This document shows, in pieces, positions 17,540-26,573 of a DNA stretch of 64,000 nt (its first letter is position 1; each line of letters opens with the position of its first letter). The DNA lies in assembly GCA_018433835.1 (NCBI GenBank), contig JAHDQM010000043.1, forward strand, positions 16,456-80,455, given 5' to 3'. The notes under the pieces were generated by a model. The model saw only the letters and a program-made list of their open reading frames with translations, was not told where the DNA came from and searched no databases. Source of the stretch: Methanoculleus sp. (lineage in GTDB: Archaea > Halobacteriota > Methanomicrobia > Methanomicrobiales > Methanoculleaceae). Both the position numbers and the translations under genes were made by a program.

Positions 17540-18262
17540 ATGGACAACCCGGAACGAACATACAGGAAGGCTGGTGAAGCACACCAGATCCACGGAGTCA
17601 TGGAGGCAGAAGAGTACGACCGTCTCATCAGGGCCATCGTCCCCAGCCAGCCTCTCCTTCTTGCCACCATCATCGACTACCTGCCCCCTCATCCACGGCG
17701 GGTTCTTGAACTGGGCTGTGGGACCGGGATCCTCACCGCGATGATCCAGGAGGAATACCCCGATACGGAGATAACCGGGATTGACCTTTCCCGGGAGATG
17801 CTGAAGGCGGCAGCGGCAAAACCCGATCTCGCCGGGGTCGAGTTTCTTGCACAGGATCTGCGGGATGCATGGCCGACGGATCGCTACGATGCGATCGTCA
17901 CCTCCCTCTGTCTTCACCATGTCCCACGGGATGACCGGGTTATGGTCGCCCGCCGGGCTTTGCAGGTGCTTTCGCCGGGAGGTCGGTTCATCTGCGGGGA
18001 CATCTTCCGGGCTGAACACGACTGGGAGGAGCAGGTACAAAGGGAGATCTGGTGCCGGGGTATGAAGCGGGGGGGAGCTTCCGACGACGTTATCCAGGGC
18101 ATGATTGCACAACGGGATAAGCATAGCCCCGAGTTCACCTCGGTCTCCTGGTTCCGGGATATGCTGGTGGAGTGGGGGTTCGGCCGTGCGGTTGTGCCGT
18201 TCACCTCGGGCTTCGTGGGCCTGGTGGTGGGGTTTGCGGGAGAATTTCACAAGGACTTATAA
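17540..18262 (+). CDS. Class I SAM-dependent methyltransferase
   Basis: A 240-residue methyltransferase with motif I VLELGCGTGILTAMI, acidic strand-2 end ITGIDLSREML, post-I AQDLRDAWPTDRYDAIVTSLCLHHV and motif III LSPGGRFICGDIF. The general fold resembles ubiquinone/menaquinone and arsenite methyltransferases but no arsenite cysteine set is present. A ribosome site aggag sits about ten bases before ATG 17540. It diverges from the FmdE/ABC operon and may share control with it. Substrate unknown. Confidence 0.9.
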   Translation: MDNPERTYRKAGEAHQIHGVMEAEEYDRLIRAIVPSQPLLLATIIDYLPPHPRRVLELGCGTGILTAMIQEEYPDTEITGIDLSREMLKAAAAKPDLAGVEFLAQDLRDAWPTDRYDAIVTSLCLHHVPRDDRVMVARRALQVLSPGGRFICGDIFRAEHDWEEQVQREIWCRGMKRGGASDDVIQGMIAQRDKHSPEFTSVSWFRDMLVEWGFGRAVVPFTSGFVGLVVGFAGEFHKDL

Positions 18263-18429
18263 GAGAAAATACCGGTTTTCCTGGGAGAGTCTACGATACC
18301 GACAAAAAACACGACGGATCGGGTGATTGACACGCTTATGCTGGGGTATCTGGAAATCGTCCGAACTCTGCACACCTAAACGAACTGTCATGAACACTGA
18401 AACATACAAACGAAGGAAGTGAAAAAGGA

Positions 18430-19188
18430 ATGAAAATCGCTATTTGCGGAAAAGGGGGCAGCGGAAAGAGCACTCTCACTGCCCTGCTCGCACGTGAGTA
18501 TGCACGGAGGAACCGCCCCGTGCTGGTCGTCGATACCGACGAGTCGAACCTCGGACTGCACCGCCTGCTCGGGACGGACGCACCACCCGACCTGATGAAC
18601 TACTTCGGGGGCAAGAAGGCCATGGGGGCGAAGATCATGGCAGCGATGCCCGATTTTGCATCCATCCATCTGATAGAGGAGGTATGGACGCTCGACGGCC
18701 TTCCGAAGGACTATGTCGCCGAAGACCATGGCGTTCGGCTCGTCGCCATCGGCAAGATCCACGACGCGGGAGAGGGGTGTGCATGCCCGATGGGAATGCT
18801 CGCCACGCAGTTTCTTAAATACCTTCACCTCGGTGACAACGATGTTGTTATCGCAGACACCGAGGCGGGGATCGAGCACTTCGGCCGCGGAATCGATCAG
18901 GAAGCCGACGTGATTCTCATGGTGCTCGACCCCTCATTCGAGTCGTTGCGACTCGCAGAGAAGATTACGGGAATGGCAGGGAATATCGGCGTCCCGCTCT
19001 ATTATGTGCTGAACAAGGCAGATCCAGCCATGACCGCCCGGATGCGAGAGGGAATTGCGGATCCTTCCCGGATCATCTGTGAAATTCCGCTGGATCACGG
19101 CATCCTTGCAGCAGGCCTCGGGGGACAGGCTTTGACGGGCGGGCACCCGGCCATCGGCTTACTGGTCGAGGTGCTGGAAGGGCGGTAA
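18430..19188 (+). CDS. CooC-like nickel/metal-insertion ATPase
   Basis: A 252-residue P-loop ATPase of the MinD/NifH class, close to CooC, which inserts nickel into carbon monoxide dehydrogenase. Seen: deviant Walker A GKGGSGKST (K8, K13), DTDESNLGLHRLLG after strand 2, and a CxC pair C117-A-C119 in EGCACPMG, the metal-binding site used by CooC dimers. The nucleotide-base loop YVLNKAD is present. No carbon monoxide dehydrogenase genes lie in the window, so the client enzyme is elsewhere or different. A ribosome site aaaaagga precedes the ATG. Upstream is the methyltransferase in the same direction, 167 bp away. Confidence 0.88.
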   Translation: MKIAICGKGGSGKSTLTALLAREYARRNRPVLVVDTDESNLGLHRLLGTDAPPDLMNYFGGKKAMGAKIMAAMPDFASIHLIEEVWTLDGLPKDYVAEDHGVRLVAIGKIHDAGEGCACPMGMLATQFLKYLHLGDNDVVIADTEAGIEHFGRGIDQEADVILMVLDPSFESLRLAEKITGMAGNIGVPLYYVLNKADPAMTARMREGIADPSRIICEIPLDHGILAAGLGGQALTGGHPAIGLLVEVLEGR

Positions 19189-19353
19189 ACGCCATACAGC
19201 ATAGTGCCGACATTAAATTCGAAAGGATGTAAAAATCATGCAATTACACCGGCGACTGCCGTTTCAATCGACCGTGCGGCATACAGGCATACGGCGAACG
19301 TTGCAATCGCAAACAATCAATGTTAATACTCTTTCGCACCACCGGATAATTAT

Positions 19354-19434
19354 ATGAAGGATCTCCGGCACATCGCCAGTTTTCCTACTCCCGACGGGTT
19401 CACGGCGGTCCGTGAGGAGGCAGCGACTACATGA
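19354..19434 (+). CDS. Possible 26-residue leader ORF before fic
   Basis: A short frame (MKDLRHIASF...REEAATT) ends in TGA that overlaps the fic ATG as ATGA, the signature of translational coupling. However, an AT-rich TATA-like element abuts its ATG, so transcription might begin inside it. No family is recognised. Coding status is doubtful. Confidence 0.25.
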   Translation: MKDLRHIASFPTPDGFTAVREEAATT

Positions 19435-20540
19435 CGGCTGCGCCCTACGTGCCGGAGCCGCTGCCCCCGGAGGGTATCGACTGGGAGGCCTACATCCCGC
19501 AAATAGCGTCGGCGAACCGTGCCCTCGCCCGGTACGACGGTATTTTCCAGGCGATCCCGAACCCCGGACTCCTGCTCTCCCCGCTCCTGACGCAGGAGGC
19601 GGTGCTGTCGTCCCGAATCGAGGGGACGCAGGCGTCGCTCGAGGATGTCCTGCGGTTCGAGGCGAACCCGCGGGAGCGGATCAGCGATACCACCCTTGCC
19701 GACATCCAGGAGATCATCAACTACCGGGAGGCACTCAACGTTGCGGTGGATGCCCTCAAGACCCGGCGGCTGGATACGGCCCTGATCTGCGACCTGCACC
19801 GCATCCTCCTGACCGACAGCAGGGGCATGGACAGGGAGCCGGGGTGCATCCGGGAGATCCAGAACTTCATCGGGCGGGATGCGCAGATCGAGCACGCGAT
19901 ATTCGTCCCGCCGGCACCCGGGATCGTTCCCGGGGCGCTCGATGACTGGGAGGCGTACCTGCAGCGAGAGGAGAAGGACGTCCTCGTCCAGCTCTCCGTC
20001 CTGAAGGCGCAGTTCGAACTAATCCACCCGTTCTGCGACGGCAACGGGCGTATCGGGAGGATGCTCGTCCCGCTGATCATGTACGAGAAGGGGCTGATTG
20101 CAAGCCCGATGTTTTATGTCAGCGCCTACCTCGAACGGCATCGGCCGGTCTACTACGAGCGGCTGCTCGCGGTCTCCCGGGACCGGGACTGGAACGGCTG
20201 GATAACGTTCTTCCTCCATGCCATCGAGGAGCAGGCGGAGGAGAACGGCAAAAAAGCAAAGGCAATCCTCGATCTCTACGACGAGATGAAACGGACGGTG
20301 CCGGAGGTGACCCGGTCGCAGTACGCCGTCGCCGCAATCGATGCGATCTTCGGGACGCCGATCTTCATTCCGCCCGAGTTTTACGAGCAGACAGGGATCC
20401 CGAAGAAGACGGCGAACAGGATCCTCCAGCAACTCCGGGAACAGGACATCATCGCCGTCCTTGCAGAGGGGGGAGGTCGGCGTGCCACGACCTATGTCTT
20501 TCCACGCCTGATTGCCATCACCGAGGGAGACAGGTTGTGA
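19431..20540 (+). CDS. Fic family protein with N-terminal inhibitory motif and C-terminal winged helix
   Basis: A 369-residue Fic enzyme, which usually transfers AMP from ATP to a target hydroxyl. Seen: catalytic HPFCDGNGRIGR (H199 to R210); upstream S60-S61-R-I-E64-G65, which fits the [S/T]xxxE[G/N] inhibitory helix placed N-terminally as in class II Fic proteins; and a C-terminal winged-helix (about 305-360, FYEQTGIPKKTANRILQQLREQ). So it is likely self-inhibited and needs no separate antitoxin. The start ATG 19431 has gaggagg 10 bases upstream. It stands alone. Target unknown. Confidence 0.92.
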   Translation: MTAAPYVPEPLPPEGIDWEAYIPQIASANRALARYDGIFQAIPNPGLLLSPLLTQEAVLSSRIEGTQASLEDVLRFEANPRERISDTTLADIQEIINYREALNVAVDALKTRRLDTALICDLHRILLTDSRGMDREPGCIREIQNFIGRDAQIEHAIFVPPAPGIVPGALDDWEAYLQREEKDVLVQLSVLKAQFELIHPFCDGNGRIGRMLVPLIMYEKGLIASPMFYVSAYLERHRPVYYERLLAVSRDRDWNGWITFFLHAIEEQAEENGKKAKAILDLYDEMKRTVPEVTRSQYAVAAIDAIFGTPIFIPPEFYEQTGIPKKTANRILQQLREQDIIAVLAEGGGRRATTYVFPRLIAITEGDRL

Positions 20541-20647
20541 ATATTCTCGTATCGGCAACCTGCTTGTGTGTATCAAAACCCCGCTCCGATATACACAACG
20601 GGCCTTGCACGTACCAGGACACCTGGAAACCTTGACCGGGGGACCGG

Positions 20648-20729
20648 TTGTGGGTCATCTGCGATCCGCAATGAAATTTGTGGGCCACAATATGCATTAT
20701 GTGTCCCACAAAATCTGTTGCGGGACACC
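20648..20729. promoter_or_regulatory. Array of TTGTGGG-type elements including a near-perfect dyad
   Basis: Four related elements lie between fic and the HD gene: TTGTGGGTCA at 20648-20657, TTTGTGGGCCACA at 20677-20689, its inverse TGTGTCCCACAAA at 20700-20712, and TTGCGGGACACC at 20718-20729. The middle two form an inverted repeat (12 of 13 pairs) around a ten-base AT-rich centre. It could be a transcription factor site or an RNA hairpin upstream of the HD gene. Confidence 0.45.
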
Positions 20730-20832
20730 GGTGAGGGACAACGACCGGACCTGGGTGGCGGTGGCGGCACGAACACGGGAACAGGGCCGACTGAAAGGGA
20801 ACCTTTTCGATCCCGGAAAACAGAGATCTGTC

Positions 20833-21474
20833 ATGGACGAGAAGATGGAAAAGATACTCGATTACGTCGGAACGGCGATCCGGGGGCCGGGGGCGCACGG
20901 GTTCGACCATACCAAGAGGGTCGTGCGCCTCTGCGAGATGATCGGCGCCCGCGAGGGTGCGGATATGGCGGTCCTCATCCCGGCCGCTCTCTTCCACGAC
21001 ATCGCGCGACCCCTCGAGGAGGAGACGGGCGTCCCCCATGAAGAGGCAGGAGCGGCGATGGCGGAGTCCTTCCTCCGCTCCATCCACTACCCGCCGGACC
21101 GCATCGCCGGCATCGCCCACGCCATCCGTGCGCACAGGTACAGCTCCGGGATAGCCCCTGGGACGCAAGAGGCCCGGATACTCTCGGACGCGGACAACCT
21201 GGACGCGATGGGCGCAGTCGGGATCGCGAGGACGTTCATGCAATCCGGAGAACAGGGACGCGGCATCACGGATGCAACCGGCCACATCCATGAAAAACTG
21301 CTGAACCTGAGGGATCTTATGTACACCGAAAGCGCCCGGAGCATCGCCGAACGCAGGCACGCGTTCCTCGTGGCGTTTCTCGATGCCCTGGAGGACGAGA
21401 TGGGTGCCCGGTTCCCGGCGCCGCCGGAAGCGGGACCTGACCATCCTCGCACCCCTGCGGAGCCGTCCCGGTGA
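20833..21474 (+). CDS. HD-domain phosphohydrolase
   Basis: A 213-residue HD-superfamily metal-dependent phosphohydrolase. Seen: GFDHTKRV (H26), the HD pair H55-D56 in LFHDIARP, histidines in HAIRAHRYSS and the last ligand in LSDADNLDAMG (D121). The layout is that of the YedJ/uncharacterised archaeal HD family that acts on nucleotides or phosphorylated small molecules. I took ATG 20833 (MDEKMEKILDYVG); the frame is open further upstream but that part crosses the repeat array and looks non-coding. It converges on the amino-acid permease gene. Confidence 0.88.
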   Translation: MDEKMEKILDYVGTAIRGPGAHGFDHTKRVVRLCEMIGAREGADMAVLIPAALFHDIARPLEEETGVPHEEAGAAMAESFLRSIHYPPDRIAGIAHAIRAHRYSSGIAPGTQEARILSDADNLDAMGAVGIARTFMQSGEQGRGITDATGHIHEKLLNLRDLMYTESARSIAERRHAFLVAFLDALEDEMGARFPAPPEAGPDHPRTPAEPSR

Positions 21475-21573
21475 CGGAGCTCGGCTGGCCTCCTATCGGC
21501 AGCAGATCCCTGTTGCGAGAGACGGTTCGTCATGCTCAAATCCGATGCTGGGTGCTGTCCGACGGGAGAGCGT

Positions 21574-22935
21574 TCAGGGCACCTCAACCCGCAATCTGCC
21601 CGGGTCCTCGGAGACGTCTTCCGCAGGCCGGCGAAGCAGAAGGCGTATCTCCTGGACAACCCTCTCTCCTTCCGGGGTATCCTCGAGGACGAAGAGGATC
21701 GAACCCGTCAACAGGACACCGATACCGAGCAGGATGATCGGCGGTGCGAGGGTGAGGAGCATCGCCACGCAGGATGTGGCGCCCAGCAGCGGAAAGAGTA
21801 TGCCGAACGGAACGGAAAAATAACTCCTATCCGGGGGAAGCAGAGCCCTCCGCCTCACAAGAATAATGGCGCTCAGGTTTACGAGCGTCATGGTGCTGAG
21901 GATCGTGACATTGGTGAGTTCTACAATGAAAGAGAGATTCCCGATGAGAATGAGGAGGAGCCCGAGGCCGGCCCCGAGCAGGATGGAATTGATCGGCTGG
22001 CCGTTCCAGATCCGGGCAAATCTCCCCGGGATCTGTCTTTCGCTCGCCATTTCCAGGATTATTCTCGAAGCCCCGATGATATTGGCATTCGCGGACGAGA
22101 GCGTCGAGAAAAGCGCTCCCAGTGCAACGATAATCCCGCCGGCCGATCCAAAGAGGACGACCGCTGCGTCGAAGACACTCTCGCTCCCGTACGAGGGGAG
22201 CCGTGCCGCGAGCAGCGCGATGATGACTCCCGTATATATCAGCGCCACGATGCCGATGGAGGCAAGAGTGGCAAGCGGCACATTTTTCGAGGAGCCTTTC
22301 ACCTCTCCCCCCATCATGGCCACGACCTGAAACCCGATGTAGGCAAAAAAGATCATCGCCACTCCCTGCAGCATGCCGCCCACGCCCCCGGGGAGGAGCG
22401 GCGTGAAGTCGGAGGCCTGGATGTGAACGAGCCCGAACAGTATCAGGGCACCGAGGATCGCCACTTTCGAGGCGACAAGGGCGACTTCGATCTTCCCTGC
22501 TTCCGCGATCCCCCGGAGGTTGAGGGCAGTGAGCAGCACGAGGCCGACAACAGCGCCATATCGCGGATCAAGGTTCATTCCGGTCAGGAGGTTTGCGTAG
22601 ATCCCGAATCCGAGGAGAACGAAGGCAGTGGCGATGGTGACGCTGATGTACATCGCCCATCCCGCGAGGAAACCCGGATAGGACCCAAGGATGCGCCGGG
22701 CGTAGAGATATCCGCCCCCGTCCTCGGGATAGATGCTGGCGAGCGCTGCGTAGGAGAGACCCGAGAAGACAACGAGGAGCCCGCAGAGGAGGTACGAGAC
22801 GACCGCCGAAGGACCGGCGATATCCACGATGAGGCCGCTCAGCACGAAAACCCCGGCGCCCACCATGTTCCCTACCGCAAATGCGATGGCGGCGTATATG
22901 CTCAACCCTTTGGTTCGATGTGCTCCGTTCTGCAT
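21574..22935 (-). CDS. APC family amino acid permease
   Basis: A 453-residue transporter of the amino acid-polyamine-organocation family with about twelve membrane segments. Seen: the family opening GLSIYAAIAFAVGNMVGAGVFVLSG (unwound helix 1), ALASIYPEDGGGYLYARRILG, and FFAYIGFQVVAMMGGEVKGSSKNVP in helix 6. I chose ATG 22935 because aagggggaac lies just upstream and the protein then begins MQNGAHRTKGLS; the frame beyond it is open but unlike protein. Substrate not predictable. It may belong to the neighbouring carbohydrate region or just precede it. Confidence 0.9.
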   Translation of the reverse strand: MQNGAHRTKGLSIYAAIAFAVGNMVGAGVFVLSGLIVDIAGPSAVVSYLLCGLLVVFSGLSYAALASIYPEDGGGYLYARRILGSYPGFLAGWAMYISVTIATAFVLLGFGIYANLLTGMNLDPRYGAVVGLVLLTALNLRGIAEAGKIEVALVASKVAILGALILFGLVHIQASDFTPLLPGGVGGMLQGVAMIFFAYIGFQVVAMMGGEVKGSSKNVPLATLASIGIVALIYTGVIIALLAARLPSYGSESVFDAAVVLFGSAGGIIVALGALFSTLSSANANIIGASRIILEMASERQIPGRFARIWNGQPINSILLGAGLGLLLILIGNLSFIVELTNVTILSTMTLVNLSAIILVRRRALLPPDRSYFSVPFGILFPLLGATSCVAMLLTLAPPIILLGIGVLLTGSILFVLEDTPEGERVVQEIRLLLRRPAEDVSEDPGRLRVEVP

Positions 22936-23230
22936 TGTGTTCCCCCTTTCGGCAGAGTATGCAAAAAGATTACTGACAGCAGTTCCCGCCGTGTCCGGAT
23001 CTGCCCGGACAGAGATATGGACCGCCGGAGGGGAATGTCCGGTACCTGGCGGGTGCTTTCGTCGGCATCGGCGGGACGCGGAATCCCTGTCATGCCCTTC
23101 CTGAGCAACGGAGGAACTGCAGTCTCTTTCACGTCTTCTTCCGGTGCGGATCACCGGTGAATGCATGTATCCGGAATTTTCAGGAAGATGCGCAGGAGGG
23201 AGCGGCAGGGAGGGTGCCGCCCGTCCCTAT
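22936..23230. other. Intergenic region between permease and GH15 genes
   Basis: The 295 bp hold the permease promoter and ribosome site on the minus strand (22937-22990 is the AT-richer part). I see no gene here. Confidence 0.4.
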
Positions 23231-25150
23231 TCAGCGGCTGCGCTTACCTCCGCCGCCATGTCCTGCAGCATCTGCGGCGGCAGCGTGGTGCGGACTGACC
23301 GTGCCGACGTATCCCGCGTGAGCGAGTGAAACGGCGGCGTTGATGATCCCGATGTGCGAGAACGACTGCGGGAAGTTGCCCCGGTGGATTCCGGTCAGCG
23401 GTTCGACTTCTTCAGCGTAGAGGCCGAGCGAACTGGCGCGTGCAAGAAGATTCCTGAATATCCGGTGCGCCTCTTTCTTGCGCCCGGCACGTATCAGCGC
23501 GTTGACAAGCCAGGTCGTGCAGACGACAAAAGACGCCTCCTTCCCGGTCACACCTTCCGGAGCGTCGATATAGCGATAGCAGAGGTCGTCGACAACGAGG
23601 TGCTTGAGCGTGGCACCTATCGTCGAGAGCATCCGCGGATCGTCCCCCTCGATGAAATTGATGGAAGAGAGACGCAGGTTCGCGGCATCGAGGCGTTCGT
23701 CTTCGTACGACTGTTTGAATGCGCCCAGTTCATCGCTCCACCCCTTATCTAACACTTCCTCCCGGATCAGGTCACGTTCGCGTCGCCAGTCTTCAACATT
23801 GCCCGGGAGCCGCATACCTTCCGCAATGTCGATTCCGCAGTTGAGAGCGAACCACATCATGGCTTTACTGTAAACGAAATGCCGCACGCCGCCCCGGACC
23901 TCCCAGATCCCGCTACCCCGATCATGCCAGCGATCGGTCACCCAATCGAGCATCTGCCGTACCGTCTCCCAGATCGGTGTCGGATCGTACTTCCCGATCC
24001 GCCAGGCGAACTGTATTGCACCCATAACCTCTCCGTAGACATCGAGCTGCTCCTGGACCGCTGCCCCGTTCCCGATCCTCACCGGACGGGAGTCCCGGTA
24101 CCCCCGGAAACTGTCGAGTATCTCTTCGGTGGTTCCGCTCTCCGGGACAATCGGGTACAGGATCGAGATACCCGTTCCTTTCAATTCGACCGTACGCACA
24201 AGCCAGTCGAAGAACGGCCGTTCATCATCGAGGTAGCCGGCAAGGAGCAGCGCATAAAGCGTGAAAGATGCATCACGAATCCAGGTGAAGCGGTAATCCC
24301 AGTTCCGCTCGCCACCGAATGTTTCGGGGAGCGATGTCGTCGGTGCGGCAACGATAGCGCCGGACGGTTCGTAGGTCATCAGCTGAAGGGTGAGAGCGCT
24401 GCGGATCACGGCATCGCGGTACGGTCCACGGTATGTGCATTTCCCGCTCCATTTCCGCCAGTAATCGGTCGTCACATTCAGGGCATCTGCCGGATCAAGC
24501 TGCGGCAGGGCGGCATCGTCCTCTGTCACGAGTGTGAAAGCCGCCGTTTCACCGGCGTGAAGCACGATCCGGCAGGTCAATGCTTCGTTCGCATCGTCTA
24601 CCTGCCATGCCGCCGGTCCGGTGAGCGTATACGTCCCGAACGTTGCCTGGTTCCCGTAAAGTGCAAAATCCGGCTGCGTGCGGGCGTAATTCGGACGGGG
24701 CAGACAATCGCAGACAATCGCTATCTTCCCGTCGGTGCATTCCGCGATGCGTACAATCCAGCCGGGAGCCGGAAGCCGGCGGAAGCGGGCAACGCTTGCA
24801 ATATCCATGAAATCCTGCAGGACCAGGGTCCCACTGGTACACTGAAATGTCGTTTCAAGGATGTTTGTCGCCTCCCGATACCGGTGCGAACTATCGAACG
24901 GTTCTTCCGGCTGTATACTCCAGTAGCCGCCGCGATCCGGATCGAGAATACGGGCAAACAGCGACGGCGAATCGAACCGATGGAAGCAGAGCCAGTCGAT
25001 TGAACCGCTGCTGCTGACGAGCGCCGCGGTGTGACCGTTCCCGATCACCCCGTAGTCTTCGATTGGCCGGTACTCATCACTGGATGCGCCTTCACGGCGA
25101 CGGGACTGCATGGGAATTTGTGACCGGTTTCCCTGGACAGTATCCGGCAT
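23231..25150 (-). CDS. GH15 family glucoamylase/trehalase
   Basis: A 639-residue glycoside hydrolase of family 15, which inverts alpha-glucosidic bonds of maltooligosaccharides, glycogen or trehalose. The family opening is clear: YRPIEDYGVIGNGHTAALVSSSGSIDWLC, then FDSPSLFARILDP, and in the (alpha/alpha)6 barrel WDYRFTWIRDASFTLYALL, IWEVRGGVRHFVYSKAMMW and the late EEVEPLTGIHRGNFPQSFSHIGIINAA, which carry the catalytic glutamates. No signal peptide is seen, so it acts on an internal substrate. ATG 25150 has agga in the end of the upstream sugar porter, which stops 7 bp earlier, so the two form an operon. Archaeal GH15 can be glucoamylase or trehalase; sequence alone does not decide. Confidence 0.92.
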   Translation of the reverse strand: MPDTVQGNRSQIPMQSRRREGASSDEYRPIEDYGVIGNGHTAALVSSSGSIDWLCFHRFDSPSLFARILDPDRGGYWSIQPEEPFDSSHRYREATNILETTFQCTSGTLVLQDFMDIASVARFRRLPAPGWIVRIAECTDGKIAIVCDCLPRPNYARTQPDFALYGNQATFGTYTLTGPAAWQVDDANEALTCRIVLHAGETAAFTLVTEDDAALPQLDPADALNVTTDYWRKWSGKCTYRGPYRDAVIRSALTLQLMTYEPSGAIVAAPTTSLPETFGGERNWDYRFTWIRDASFTLYALLLAGYLDDERPFFDWLVRTVELKGTGISILYPIVPESGTTEEILDSFRGYRDSRPVRIGNGAAVQEQLDVYGEVMGAIQFAWRIGKYDPTPIWETVRQMLDWVTDRWHDRGSGIWEVRGGVRHFVYSKAMMWFALNCGIDIAEGMRLPGNVEDWRRERDLIREEVLDKGWSDELGAFKQSYEDERLDAANLRLSSINFIEGDDPRMLSTIGATLKHLVVDDLCYRYIDAPEGVTGKEASFVVCTTWLVNALIRAGRKKEAHRIFRNLLARASSLGLYAEEVEPLTGIHRGNFPQSFSHIGIINAAVSLAHAGYVGTVSPHHAAAADAAGHGGGGKRSR

Positions 25151-25157
25151 AGCAATC

Positions 25158-26573
25158 CTATTGTTGTTTTGGTGCACTCCTCAGTTCACGAGGATGGCGA
25201 CCGGCTCTGAAATGTTCTTCGATCTCTTCAAGTGTGAGTCCTTTTGTCTCCGGCACCAGCCTGAGGACGAAGAACCATGCAAAAATGCCCACGAGTGCGT
25301 AGAGCCAGAAGACGCCTGCCCGCCCTAATGCCCCGGCCAGTGTCAGGAATGTCAGGGTGATGAGAAAGTTCGCAGCCCAGTTGGCGATGGTTGCGACGCT
25401 CATGGCACGCCCTCGTACATTGAGCGGATAAATCTCAGAGATCAGCAGCCAGAAGACCGGTCCAAGGCCGATGGCAAACGAGGCGACGTATGCCATCAGG
25501 CTGACCGCGGTAATCAGCCCCAGGAGATTGCCGCCCTGAACCGTCCCACCTAAAGCAAACCCCGCCCCGAGCACGGCAAGGCTCACAACCATGCCGCCGA
25601 TTCCCACTAAGAGAAGGGGGCGGCGCCCTGCCCGGTCAACGAGCACGACGGCAGCGGCGGTGGAGAGGACGTTCACGACACCGACGCCCGCAGTCGCTGC
25701 GATCGAGGCCCCGGCAGAGTGCAGTCCGGCAAACTGGAAGATCGTCGGGGCGTAGTAGATGACGGTATTGATGCCGGTCAGCTGCTGCAGGATGGCCAGG
25801 CCGAGACCGACGATCAGGGGCATTCTCATCGACGATGCCAGCAGGTCGGACCAGCTGCCGGCTTTCTGCGCCTTGACCGACCGCCCGATATCGTCGAGTT
25901 CGCCCGATACGTCCCGGGTTCCACGGATCTTCTGGAGAACGCCGGCTGCCCGGTCCGGCTGCTGATGAGCCACGAGCCACCGGGGACTGCCCGGGAGCAG
26001 GAGCATCCCGATGAGGAGAATCGTGGCCGGCACTGCACCGAATGCAAACATGGCGCGCCAGTCGCCGCTTGCTGAGAAGAGGTAATCGACCCCGTAGGAT
26101 ACGAGAATCCCGATAGTGATGAAAAGCTGGTTGAGCGACACCATGCCGCCGCGGAGCGCTGAAGGTGCGATCTCCGATATATAGAGAGGAACGACGAACG
26201 ACGCGACACCGATGGCCATGCCTATTAGCACGCGGCCGACGAGGAAGACGGGCAGATCCGCGGCAATGACGACGACACCCGTGCCCGCAAGGAAGGCGGC
26301 CGATGCAGCGACGATCGAGAGGCGCCGCCCGATCCGGTCGGCAAGGAGGCCCCCGGCTATCGCACCCAGAATCGCGCCGACGAGCACCGAACTGGTCGCC
26401 ACCTCTTCCAGGGTCGGAGAGAGGCCGAAATCCCCGGTGATGAAGAGGATCGCTCCTGAAATGACCCCTGTGTCGTACCCGAAGAGGATCCCCCCGATGG
26501 CCGCTATTGCAACGGCAATATAGACGAACGGTGTGAGACCCGATCTCTTTGTTTTTCCGCCCTGTGGTTTCAT
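25158..26573 (-). CDS. MFS sugar porter (sugar:proton symporter type)
   Basis: A 471-residue, twelve-helix transporter of the sugar porter family. Diagnostic motifs are all present: GYDTGVISGAI in helix 1, DRIGRR in loop 2-3, PGSPRWL before the central loop, QQLTGINTVIYYAP in helix 7, DRAGRRPLL in loop 8-9 and VPETKGLTLEEIEE at the end. The QQLTGIN signature fits glucose or related monosaccharides. Such porters usually use the proton gradient, and a proton P-type ATPase lies 6 kb away. The start is ATG 26573 (MKPQGGKTKRSG). It leads the GH15 operon. True sugar porters are rare in hydrogenotrophic methanogens. Confidence 0.93.
   Translation of the reverse strand: MKPQGGKTKRSGLTPFVYIAVAIAAIGGILFGYDTGVISGAILFITGDFGLSPTLEEVATSSVLVGAILGAIAGGLLADRIGRRLSIVAASAAFLAGTGVVVIAADLPVFLVGRVLIGMAIGVASFVVPLYISEIAPSALRGGMVSLNQLFITIGILVSYGVDYLFSASGDWRAMFAFGAVPATILLIGMLLLPGSPRWLVAHQQPDRAAGVLQKIRGTRDVSGELDDIGRSVKAQKAGSWSDLLASSMRMPLIVGLGLAILQQLTGINTVIYYAPTIFQFAGLHSAGASIAATAGVGVVNVLSTAAAVVLVDRAGRRPLLLVGIGGMVVSLAVLGAGFALGGTVQGGNLLGLITAVSLMAYVASFAIGLGPVFWLLISEIYPLNVRGRAMSVATIANWAANFLITLTFLTLAGALGRAGVFWLYALVGIFAWFFVLRLVPETKGLTLEEIEEHFRAGRHPRELRSAPKQQ

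Noticed and set aside
20512..20832. Upstream extension of the HD gene frame
   Set aside because: The frame is open but crosses the TTGTGGG repeat array and the HD family start fits ATG 20833.
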